In this document: positions 1 through 11,841 of the stretch, piece by piece
How the letters are laid out: each line of letters starts with the position of its first letter
Position numbering within the stretch: the stretch's first letter is position 1
Assembly: GCA_964035545.1 (NCBI GenBank)
Contig: OZ037768.1
Location: 6,439,241 to 6,503,240, forward strand
Source: Bugula neritina
Taxonomy: Eukaryota > Bryozoa > Gymnolaemata > Cheilostomatida > Bugulidae
Length of the DNA stretch: 64,000 bases
Reading direction: 5' to 3'
Program-made: the position numbers and the translations under genes
Notes under the pieces: generated by a model
Told to the model about the DNA's origin: nothing
Seen by the model: the letters and a program-made list of their open reading frames with translations, nothing else
Databases searched by the model: none

Positions 1-1776
1 TCAGATTAAGTGCAAATTGAAATTAAAGTTACAAACCCAACTGAAAGTGAAACAGGATTTAACCTTGGAAATTGTAAATTCTAACGTATTACTATTAGTA
101 TTACCTATCTACTTAATAACTAATAATATAATTCAACAAGAAAGAAAGCTAGGTTTTGAAAATTGAATTTAAAACAATAACTATGACTATGAGTACCAGT
201 ATAAATTAAAGTAAAGATAAATTGAAATTTAAAAGTTATACTAGAAAACCTCAACCTACAGCTTAACAATGTCAGTGTCCATTCTTCGTTTTCCTGGACT
301 AGGTGATGACATCTTCACTGTTTAAGTTTATATGCTAAAATAGAAGAGTTAAGCAAAAAACAGCTCACAGCGTACAAATGCTCGAAGTAGCCTAAGGTGT
401 GAACAAGCAACTTTGAGGTAGAGCAACTTGAAGGTAAAGTGATATTTTCCAAGAGAAATGATCACGAAGTGCTCACTCAGGTTGGCTAGTCACGTGATCT
501 AGCTTGTACAACGCCACGAGTTGTAGTTTCGTTTTATAGCATAATTACTTTTTGGAGTGTTTTCGGCTGTTTTTATTTGTAAGCAAACATCCAAGTGTCA
601 AAAAAGTTGAATGAAAAACTAAATTAATTTTCAAGTATTTTTTTAAAACAAAACAAATTTACAAGCTGACACAAATCAAATAGTCCTAACATGCGAGTAA
701 TAAGATTTTCGTTGCTCGATGCCAAGAGTTATCCTTTGTTTATAAACATTAAACACGTGGTTATTACCTTTTCCACCAAAGATTGGTGGTAGCTGTAGTT
801 TTCTTTTAGGAAGGAGTGGGCAAGAGTGGGTGAATTAAATTTATCATTTTTTAGTTTTATGGAATATAGAAATCGCACATTAATGTTGTATTCCGTTATT
901 TAGTACATGTGAATATTATTTTTGATTATTACATTGTTTTATCTTTGTAAGACAAAAGTAGTCGGCATAATTGCTCTGTAAACATTGACTTTAGGTTTAA
1001 CTTCAAGTTTATCTTATCTCCTCTACTTTCAACTTGTTATTTTGAGTTATCTGTTTTTGATTTATTTTGAATTTGAACTTCATATTACATCTTTAATGCT
1101 GTTTTATATTGGTACTAAAAGCTATTGCAAAATCAAAATGAAAGTGGCAATGTGAGACAGAATGTCAAACTCAATACATGTGTGCTGAATGAAACATTAT
1201 GATTATGATTACCATTGTCATTGTGCCCATAGCTTATACTAATTATCTTTACTATAGTTCTTTTAAAAATACTGTTAAAGATGTAACGTGAGTGTTCGTT
1301 TTAGAGTAAATGTCTAATTCATGTCATTATTCATTATCATAATCGTTGATAGTTATCAGTTTTGACTTATAGCAATTAGGATAATTTTATTAATATTAAA
1401 TTCAGTGATTAAAATCGTGGTTGTAGTCATTTGTCATAATTATGGATATTATTTTTACAATCAAAGCAATTTTTGGCTGAGTGAAAAATAAATGAAGTTG
1501 TATTCACAAATTTTAAGTTCTGGTCTTGGTAAAGACTGTAATGGGTTAGAAGCCTGGTGTGAAATACTTTATTTCAGTACATATACATATATAATATATG
1601 ATTGCAATTTGAAAAATTGCCTTATTTTAAAAAAACTAGTTTGGTCTCAAAATCAAATTGTAAACTGCATGAAATTCACACAAATTTTTATATTTAATGC
1701 AAGACTATCACTTCTGAGTTTTTTATTTTAGAATCAGTTAAGAGTTTTTTGTGACATACTTGTTGATCTGAAGAAG
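1..1776. other. upstream region of the serine dehydratase gene, no gene seen
   Basis: This stretch is AT-rich with no convincing coding exon. A good 3' splice acceptor (pyrimidine-rich tract then TTTTAG) ends at about 1731, 45 bases before the serine dehydratase start codon. The 5' untranslated region therefore probably begins in a non-coding exon further left that I cannot locate. The 79-codon open frame at 1492-1731 runs through this putative intron end and has no protein-like character. Confidence 0.5.
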
Positions 1777-4609
1777 ATGGCTCTGCACATTGAGACTCCA
1801 CTGATAGCTAGCACAGCCATTTCTTGCATTGCCTCGTGTAAGGTCTGGCTAAAGTTGGAGAACTGCCAACCTAGTGCATCATTTAAGTTGCGAGGTATTG
1901 GTGCACTGTGTATTGAGGTAAGCTATTTCTATGGTGTTTTTCTTTTAAAGTTTAGCTTGAAAATTTATCCAAATGTATAAAATAACCAAACTTTAAAGCT
2001 TTTTCTCATTGAAATTAAAGTCTGTCCCACCATATTTCACAAAATTCTTTCTTTCAACTTTTGGTGTTTGTAAGTTTATAATTAACTAAATAAATTCAGT
2101 CAGCCTTGTAAGAGTAGACACAAGCTCAAATTCTGAACAAAGTCTTAGGCTTTTTGCTGTTATTGTTGTTTTGTATTCTATATTACTCAAATTATTCTTG
2201 CATTTCTCAACACAAGTCAATGCATCAAGTCTATCACAAAACTCTTGTTATGTAACCATATAGCTAGAGAATGTTTTATTTATTTAGCTGTAATGTTGCA
2301 GTCTAAGAATGCTGGGAAGAAGAAGATCATCAGCTCATCTGGAGGTAACGCAGGTCTGGCAGCTGCATATTCCAGTAAACTCTTGAATATGCCATGTAAG
2401 ATCTTTGTACCTGGGAGCACCTCTCAACATACTATCAAACTGCTAGAAGCCGAGGTTTGTTTTATTAGCAACCTTCAACCATTCCACACTTATAAGATTT
2501 TTGTGTGTGTATATCTTTATAATTTACTTATTTAAGCAGTCATTCAACTACTGAAGGTATTTCATTTTCTTCAAGTTAAAATATTTAAAAATAGCTTGGT
2601 TAGTGAAATATCATATTGCTGTAAATAGATCATATTTGTTATTATAATATAGACACGATTATAAACCTACAACTGGGTCGTTTTTACTCCGTGACTTCAA
2701 TTGCTCTTTAAACTCCAGTTACTTTTCCCTATATAGTCGCTATAGTTTGGAATTGTTCTCTCATATATAATCAGGGAGCCGAAGTACAAGTTGTTGGAAA
2801 AATTTGGGATGATGCTAATGCTGCTGCCATGGAGGAAATAAAAGCTAACCCGGACTATGCTTTTGTTCATCCCTTTGATCACCCAACTATTTGGTGTGTA
2901 CTTCAAGTATTTGATTGAAATTGTAATAATACTGCTGCCATGTTCTGATCTCATAATGATTTAAGTGAATGTTTTGTAGGAAAGGAAACAGCACTGTTAT
3001 TCATGAGATAAAGCATCAGCTGGGAAACATTGTTCCAGGCTGCATCATTGCATCTTGTGGTGGTGGGGGCTTATTGACAGGTAATAATATTGCTTTATAT
3101 ATTGCGACTGGTGGAGTTATCCTTCCAAACTAAATGTACAGTGATGTAGTTTGCCTTGCATTTTGAAAGTAAAATGTGTAAAATAAGATTCACTGGCATT
3201 TTTATGCAGGGATTTGCTTTAATTACTGTAACTTAAAGTAGCCTAATGATACACCTAAATTTAGACTAATTTCTCCAGAGTAGCTCATCGAAACATTATA
3301 ATGTTTATGTTTAGTCTCCATTTCTTTATACTTTGACAACAGTTGCATTTAATGAGTATTTTACAAGAAAAAACTTATTACAGTTTAGGCCATAAAGAAA
3401 GCATTCGAGCAGATTTTACAGACTTGACATATATGTACTGTGTTTCCTATGAGATAGCTAACTCTATCATACTGACTATCAGGCATCATACAGGGACTAG
3501 ATGAGATTGGTTGGTCTCATGTTCCAGTAGTTGCCGTGGAAACTGAAGGCGCTGATTGTCTTGCTGCTAGCGTAGCTGCCAACAAACTAGTCACACTTCC
3601 AGATATTACAAGGTGTGTCTATACTTTATATGAGACTAATGCTTCAAGTTACAAGCAAATCGTTCAGGTTTCAGTATAAGTGTAAAGCAGTGTAATAGAT
3701 ATGAAACCAACTCTGAGTTGTTCATGTCATTTGCTCGCAGTGCTGATGTAGAATATTTGTTGTAGTATTGCCAAGTCGCTAGGGAGTCGTACAGTATGTC
3801 AGCAGTTGTTTGACTACACTAAGGATCATAATATCTTATCACACACCGTCACTGATACAGCTGCTGTCGATGCCTGCATAAAATTTGCAGGTAAGGATTA
3901 TATTATGTAATTGAGCCTTCGTTATGTTTGGACATGGTCAACCTCATTAGGTTGACTTTAATTGTATTCTAGTGACTCATAAATCGATTTTTAAAGGAAA
4001 GAAGTAATCTCTAAAAAATATTAATTTTGTTTCCTGAATTATTACTTAAGACAAAAATATTAAATGATTTAAACAAATTATCAATATTTAAAAAAGAGTT
4101 GACAACTCCTAATTTGTTCGTATAGGTTGCTGAATAATTTACAAGTATACTATATATAAATATATTGTTAAATTATTATCTAAAAGTAATTTCTGTTGTA
4201 GGTTAAAGTTCAAAAACAATTGAATTATTAGTATTCAATGAATATATAACATAATTATGAATATATTGCATAATAAGTGTTTAGTAACCAATAAATATCA
4301 AGACATTAAATAGCAGATATATGTTGCTTTAATATCCTGTGGCTATGAGACAGTGGTAGTATACATGTGTATAATCTTACAATTTCTTGTATAAAAGAGT
4401 TCTTTCTTTCAGATGATCACAGAATGCTGGTTGAACCTGCATGTGGTGCGTCTCTAGCAGTCATTTATTCTGGAGAAATTCAGAGACTGCAAGAAACTGG
4501 CAAACTGCCAAAGGATCTGGATAATATTGTAGTGGTAGTGTGTGGTGGGAATAGTGTATCTATGGAAACTATGGAATCATATAAAATGCTAATATCTTCA
4601 ACTGCTTAA
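1777..4609 (+). CDS. SDS: L-serine dehydratase / L-threonine deaminase (SDS/SDSL family)
   Basis: Seven exons: 1777-1917, 2302-2454, 2775-2893, 2980-3080, 3483-3612, 3766-3890, 4413-4609. They sum to 966 nt (321 aa), close to the roughly 328 aa of vertebrate SDS/SDSL. The enzyme is a cytosolic PLP-dependent (fold type II) deaminase converting serine to pyruvate and threonine to 2-oxobutyrate. Visible signatures are the PLP lysine Lys37 in PSASFKLRG, the substrate loop SSGGNAG (residues 59-65), the phosphate-binding glycine run CGGGG (164-168), and a late CGGN with Cys300 near the pyridine nitrogen. Motifs such as GAEVQVVGKIWDDAN, HPFDHPTIWKG, LVTLPDITS and MLVEPACGA match SDS/SDSL closely. 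All introns are GT-AG. The start is the first Met in frame after an upstream splice acceptor. I cannot tell SDS from SDSL (paralogues that arose in vertebrates), so the symbol denotes the family. Confidence 0.95.
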
Positions 4610-5324
4610 ATAATTGTGATAAAATTTGTTTGTTTTAAATGATAGAGCTTTCATTTAATCCAATGCGAAAAGGTGTGAAGTTGACTGAAGAAAAAATGTA
4701 AAGTTTCTGCCTCCCTATCAATATAAGTTTGCAAAATGATCCTTAGAAACTTTTAGATTAACTAATGTAGTATTCATAGTTTAGTTTTGGGATTTCTCAT
4801 TGAGTAGAATTGTTCGTGGCTTATAATTTAGGACAGAGTGACTAGTCTTTACTTTATCAAAAAACAGTATATCGACTTATTTTTAGATGAAGTTGTGTTT
4901 GTGGGAAGCTATAGCTATATTTACCCACACATGTCTGCACCATTGCAGTATTCACGTTGGCTTGTAGCATAATATAATTCATAGCTGTGATTTAGGTGTG
5001 TATAGTTTGTGTCCAAGGTCCACTAATTTGCCGTTTATCATTTCTTCCTTATAGTTTGTTATTATGAAATCTGCTTAATAATTATTACTTAAATTTTTTT
5101 TGTAATTTTATAAACTCTTTTTGTTGTAATCATCTGTTTTTTATCAGTTTTTAGGTAAAATTGTAAGCTGAACTATTCAACATTTTAGTTTAAGTTTAAA
5201 TTACAATTAATTTAGAATAATTTGGAGTTATCCTTCTTTTGTGACACTAGCGATAACATTATTATATAGTGGCTGTTCAATTATTTCAGTGCCATACTTA
5301 TCTAGGCCAACATTTGTATGAAGC

Positions 5325-5330
5325 AATAAA
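5325..5330 (+). promoter_or_regulatory. possible polyadenylation signal of the serine dehydratase gene
   Basis: An AATAAA hexamer lies about 715 bases after the stop codon at 4607-4609. Other AATAAA copies occur downstream, for example near 5575, and the region is AT-rich, so the choice is tentative. Confidence 0.3.
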
Positions 5331-6480
5331 ATTTTAATCATTTATGAAGAATATATTTTATACGATCTCCAATTTTGGCCTATGCAATTCACTATGTCAA
5401 TAAAAAATTTTTTTATATATAATTCTGCTTTAGTTATAATTATGTATTGTGAGCACTTGAAAGCTTTGCTTCAAGTTATTGTTATATTTGTATTAGCAAC
5501 AGAAACTAGCACCTCATTAGTATCTTGCTATAAAGTTAGACAAGAAAGCTGTCAATAGTTTGTTTTGCTAAAATAAAAGTTATGTACATTTTACCTAATA
5601 TGTTTCTTGGAACTTTGCCAAATATTCTGCTTAAGTTTTGCTAATGTTATTTTGATTTTATAGTTAATTTGAAAATATTGCCTAAGAGTTGATCTTAAGT
5701 TATTATATTAAAAACCTGTGTAAATAATCATGGACATGTTGAAAACTTCAGTCAGAATGTAGGTATAATTGTTAGACTTTACATTTGATTATATTTAGAT
5801 AGATAAATAGCTGGTAAAACAATGGTATCCATTCATTAGTAATGCATAATACTATGTTTAATAATTTGTGCATTGATAACTTATCTAACATAGGTAGACA
5901 GATATAGGCTAACTTACTAGCAGCTGAAGTTCTGCACAATGTACTTAACAATTTGAGTCAAATGCTGGCAGTTTACTAGGTCTTTTCAGAACACTAGAAA
6001 CAGCCCTATACTTGCCTTTATGAGCAAATAATAATGTATTTATTATGAAACCAACTTAATATATTATTTCTCGCATCACCAACTTTGGAAAATAAAAGAT
6101 ATGTGTTAGGCTAGAGTTACAGTTATAATGCAGGGCTCAATAAGCATCTGTCTATTTTTAGATTAGCTCAGTAGTCTAATATAAAGTTACATATTAATGG
6201 AAAATGAAGTCTATCTACTCTATAATAAGTTAATAGTAATATTTTGCATACCGATTTTATATTTTTAGCCGTGCGAAATTTTGAGTAGCTTATGCTAACA
6301 TTAATTTACATTCCAAACTGATAAATGTAAATTCCACATAGGTTTTAAGCAAGTATGCGCTAGAAAAGCCTCTCTGCAATTATAAAACTACATGAATCTA
6401 AAATTTAAATTCAAGTTCTAAATTAGATCTCCTCTCTAATCTAACATACTAATATGATCAAACTTGCAGATACCCCTCAC

Positions 6481-6520
6481 AGAAACATGTGTCCTCCTGG
6501 TTTAGGGGACACATGTTTCT
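6481..6520. repeat. short perfect hairpin, 14-bp arms
   Basis: Positions 6481-6494 (AGAAACATGTGTCC) are the exact reverse complement of 6507-6520, with a 12-base loop between them. The stem does not extend outward, so it is shorter than a typical microRNA precursor. It may be a small foldback remnant. Confidence 0.7.
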
Positions 6521-9500
6521 TTTAGTTTCCATTTCAGACCTCTTAGGAACTATCAGTGGTGTCAGGAAAGTATTTTGTCAAAATGAAAATAGCTTTTCGT
6601 GTACTGAATAAGAATGCATTCCCAAATCAGGTTACCATTATTATTTGTGATCATTGCAAAGGCTAGAGTTGCTGTCAAGTGTCATCTTGTCACTCAATAA
6701 AATCTCAAAAGTATCTAGTTATTCTTGCAATGAAGTTAGAAACTGAAATAAATGTTATATAAGATTCATGTGTGCAGACACACAGAAGGTAACTTTGTAT
6801 AAAAGCACTCTGCCCTATTTACTCTGTATCTCTACAATCTATTCAGATTTCAGATAAAATATAATTACTATTTAGGCATTTACTGACCTGCAGAGCTTTG
6901 TTTACAAAATATGTGTGTTTACCAAATCGAGCCAGACTGTAACACATACACTACCACCTCTTATTCACAATGTGGTTTGTTTGGTTAACTTTTACTTGTT
7001 TCTATTAATATGCTCATAAGGCATTGGAGTATGAATATGAATCATTATAAAAATGTCTAAAAATTTTAAAGCTGATGCTTTGCATTCTGGTTACACAGTT
7101 GGTTTTTGTGGCAGAGCCTACTTAATAGAAAAATTGTCAAATATGAAACTGGTACACAATAGAGAGAAGTGTCTCGAGTTACCTGCAGCTTTTCTATGAA
7201 AGCGTTTCCCTTACCATTGACTTTATATTCCCTATACAGAATATCCAGTATAAAAGCAATATGAATCCTTGAAGCCAAAGGACCTTAGCCAAGTGTAAAT
7301 GCCTACATTGATTGCTAATATATAATAATATAATATAAACCTCCCTATTCAATAGTTTTAACCAACTAATATTTTAAATATTATATATTAATTAATATAC
7401 TATATTGTAATATAACTACTCCACTATAATATTGTAATAGTAAAAATAAAAATCCTACTGTACAAGATGGTCATTACACTTGGCTATATATAGCTATTAC
7501 TGTAATATATTTGTATGTTATTCCATTGGTTAATCTAGCTGTTAAGTTTAACATACTCCCATAAACAATAGAATTTATTCAATTACTGTATGCTTTTAAA
7601 AGCTATGTTTCGATATAATAAAATTTGTCCATAATGATACTTTCACTGCATTATACATAATATAATATTGACTTTATGAGCTTACTATAAAAAAAATGTC
7701 CTTCTGTTTTAGCAGCAATGTTTAAATTATTTTTATGTTTTTAAAAGTATCAAAAGCAATTGCAACATTTTGCAGTATGGATTTTGGTAAAATCAATATT
7801 GTTCGCTAGACCATGAGTTAATTTGGGCTTAGTACAGTGCTTTTGAAGTACCAGAAAAAAACATAGGGGCAAACTTGTGAAATTGGAAAGAAGCAAACAT
7901 TTCATTCCAACACCCGGTATTCCTAAGTAGGTTGCAGCTGTATGACATTTCTGATGAAAAACTGAAGGGTTAAGATGCTGGGGCTCAAGTTATTCGGTGC
8001 TATAAGATTCTGACGCCATTAACAATAACTCTGTGTTTTGTGAGGTGATGCCAGCGTTTGATATTACCTTCTTACAACTGGTGAGGTGTGAAGTGCGTGG
8101 CTATATCTCATATTATTATGAATAACTTGGGTACACATAACATTTCTCAGCATACTATCTAGTCTTGAAATACTGCAAGATGTAACCGGAGCATTTTACA
8201 TGTTACAAATATGGCCATAGGACATTCATAATGTGAACTTTATACACGGGCAACTATAGTGTGAGTCTTATTCATAAATCTCATGTAGCAGTTGCTTTAT
8301 TCAAGCTTTGACAGTTCTTACAACTTGGCTATAAATCTGAGAATTCACAGATTTTGCTCGATTTGTAAAGCATGTCATTTAAACAAGAGTTTGATATAGG
8401 CAGCTGACATCTTGCCTAGATCGCAATTATCACCTCGTTACTGTCTACAAGTATTAAATGTTCTAAATAAAGCAGACTTGTCTAGTTGCTACACTCCCTT
8501 GCCATATGCTTAAAGTCAACACTTTGTTGTATGCAGTGACAGCTATATCTGAAAAATCTTCCAGCATAGCAGCTTGATTTCAAATATTGCAACAATAAAA
8601 GCGTACATACTCAATTGCTTGGTTTAAGTGTGAACTTTTTTTAATTTCATATAGTGTCTCGTTTATAGTTTGGAGGTGAAATCATACTGCATAAGCACAA
8701 TTACATGGTAGTCTAATAGCAGAAGTGGCATCAATGTTGGGTTTTGCACTTTCAGTGAAGGGATTTTTGCAAATCTTAAATAATTTTAGTATTGATGCTA
8801 GATTTCATGGGAAATGATTCGCCAGACAATAACTCTGCATTCACGTTTTTAACATTTACTCAGCAAATGCCAAATAAGAGATATAAAAAGCGATTCGTAT
8901 TCCCCACTTTGAAATTAGGAGAAATTCCGAAGGAAAACCCCCAATTATAGCCATAATTACTCCAGCATATGATTATTATTACCCTTTATATAAAAATGAC
9001 TCGTAGCAAGTAAAATGACAGAAAGATAGATTATAGCCCAATTACTAATGCCTCATTACTCATGGTCAAGATGGCAGACGAGCTTTCATCTGTGAAAATC
9101 CTGTTCATGAACTTTACAGCAACAATAGCAGGCACACCTTGGGTGTATAGTATCTATGATGTGGGACAGATATTTACTGATTTAATCCTTCTATCATTAT
9201 ATATGTTTAATAAACAAGATGTCTTCTATTTTAAAGTTAAAACAACCGAAAGACAAGATGGGGGAATGCTGTTACATCATGCTATTGTAATCTACGGCAC
9301 AAAGGTACCTACACAGCAAGAAGATTCACCCATCAAGTTAAGTTCATAAAGATTATGTTTCAAGGGAAAGCACTGATAGGCTGAATACTGGCATTTCAAC
9401 TTCTGTAAGTCAGTGTAACTTACATAACTCAAATCTCCCCTTAGAGGTCGAACTACAATCGATACCTTTAAGACAACTGTTTGATTCAAGTTACCCAACA

Positions 9501-11459
9501 TATTGCACTTTGTGACCTACAGCCCTTGAAGTAGAGCTGCAGTCGGTGTAGATTCCTTGCTTGCTCAACTACAAAATCAAACATGATTCCTGTAATATTA
9601 TTCACCCTTTATTTATCATTTGTCAGTTTACTCCTTCTATTTTGTATTCATTTGTTAAACATTTGTTTTATTTTTTAATTTTTTGAAAATTATAATTTCG
9701 AAAAATTTCAGATTTTAATAAATACTGATGTTATAGCAAATCACTGGCAGCACAGTCTTTTGTTTTCTTGCACACAGGAAAGATACCAAGTATCTAAATA
9801 AATTCCATTCCTTCTACTAAATCTCCATGCTGTTAAAAGAGCAATACACTAGAAAGAAAAGGTTGCATGATAGTTTTAGAACCTGTTGCATGCAACTCTT
9901 TGTTTATATTGACAAATGGTGTGTCTTATTTCTTTTTCATGATGTGGGGATGTTGTGGCAGATAGACAAAGGCCTAGTGGTATCTCTCACTGCTCTACGT
10001 TGGTGTGGCTTGCCAATCTTGTACTTTTGGGTGCCTCCGTGTCTGAAGAAACTATTGTAGTTGTTATAGAGTTAATTGTGGGTTTAAAACAGGCCCAAAT
10101 ATTTGCAGTCCACAATTTATTCTGAACATACATATATTCAATAATTTGAAAATTATGAAAAAGAAAACTTATATTTTAGAGCAAAGAGTTCATAGTAATT
10201 ATTATACTATTCCTAATAATGGGGTTTTTGAATTTAAAATATTTGTTTATCAAGTTGTACAAAATAGTATGATAATATGAAAAATAATTATATTACATTA
10301 TAGTAAAGATATATTTACTATAAGACTATATATAAGTTATCAAAAGTATATAGTTTAATTGTTTACGACTGCAGCAAAAAATCATAACACGAAACATGTC
10401 TTAAAGAATAGGCTATAGACTACACAACTCACGGATGTATTCATAAGTCAAGTAAAGAAATATGTAGTGGTAAGTCACTCATAGAATCTCACTAGAATGA
10501 TTGTCTCAGTGACTAGGTTGAGACGGCTTCAAGTACCTCTTAGCTCCTCTTGGGACATTCTCTAATGTCAATGAGTCACATATTGAAGACATGCTCCTAG
10601 GCCTACGATTTGGGAAACACTTCTGCACTATGATTGTCGTGATTCATCTGAGAATGCTGTCACACACCGCTGTCACAAAATATAATTTACACAATAGAAG
10701 AGACACAACAAAACTTAATAAGTAAATGTTGGTTTATGATACCTTGGGTAGATTCACTTTGTGAAAAGGCTACGGCTATAGGTAGAGCAATAATAAAATA
10801 AAAATTTTAAATAATCAAATTAATTTCCAAGTGTAACTTTTATTGAGGCTGATGAGCAGACATTTAAAACCTTAACCGTTAATGAATAGCTATGATTGTA
10901 AATGTCACATCTCATGCCTGTTTCAACACCATAATATTTACATAGTTGTTGTGCCCCTTAGATGTGTCTTTTCCATTGTCTTTGAATGCTAATAAGAAGA
11001 ATCATTGAGAAACTGATCCGTTTTGTATCAGATTTTAGGTAATGCTTTGATATGACAGACACTAACTGGAGTGTGATGCTGTATACCTGATGATCTATTG
11101 TTTGTAACACCTTCTGTCCTTTATTCATGTTATGGTTCAATCAGAATATTTCATTATTAATGCCATAGTTTTTAAACACTGGCACACTGTGATGGTGTTT
11201 TATAACTACTAACTAAGCTGCAGTAGAAAAATTATTATAATTTTAATAGCATATCAAAAACATTTTTCAGAATCTTATCTTTTTATTCTCGTCGTATAGA
11301 AATTCATTTGTTTTATATTGGCTGTCACAACGATTCTTGGGAAACTAAGCTGTACATTTAATTTTAGCATAAGTTTTCACAAGTTTTATAATTGGTAAAA
11401 TAGTTACTTAACTTACTTTATATAAACAAAATATCAAAATTATAAAGCATCTAATAAAC

Positions 11460-11465
11460 TTTATT
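11460..11465 (-). promoter_or_regulatory. possible polyadenylation signal of Dll
   Basis: AATAAA on the minus strand, about 380 bases downstream of the Dll stop codon. AT-rich context makes chance occurrence likely. Confidence 0.25.
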
Positions 11466-11841
11466 CAAAGGAAACTTGTGGGGGTTGAACTACCAAAACT
11501 GTATTAAATAAAATGTTACAATGCCTAGATTTAATTCATTTTTTTCTGAAAATGACAAGAAAATGTTCCTTTAAGCTTGCCTTAGATTAAAAAGTATGAA
11601 TCATGAGCAACCAACCAAAATAATATACAGGCTTACAAATAAGGCAAGAATTAGCTTGACTGTTGCAAGAAAAATACTCAGTGAAAACATTTTAATATTT
11701 AATAGCAGCAGAAATTAGGTTTGAAGGCATTGAGATATAATATAGACAGCGGCAGAAAATAAATTAAATTATATACGTAATATTTACAATTTTATAATAC
11801 ATGAATATGCAGTAAGTTAAACCCAATGCATTATTCAAATG

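Larger units (their letters stand above)
4610..11841. other. gene-poor AT-rich intergenic region
   Basis: These 7.2 kb separate the serine dehydratase 3' end from the Distal-less 3' end. I see no exon chain on either strand. Open frames of 60-95 codons occur (for example 9062-9349 and 9827-10060), but they lack splice-consistent extensions and recognisable domains. Two local structures stand out: a 14-bp perfect hairpin at 6481-6520, and a somewhat GC-richer segment around 10506-10622 that is open on the minus strand for 38 codons. Confidence 0.6.

Noticed and set aside
1492-1731. 79-codon plus-strand frame upstream of serine dehydratase
   Set aside because: It ends exactly at a splice acceptor, has no protein-like features, and is probably intron.
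9062-9349. 95-codon plus-strand open frame
   Set aside because: No recognisable domain, no splice-consistent partners and AT-rich composition; expected by chance.
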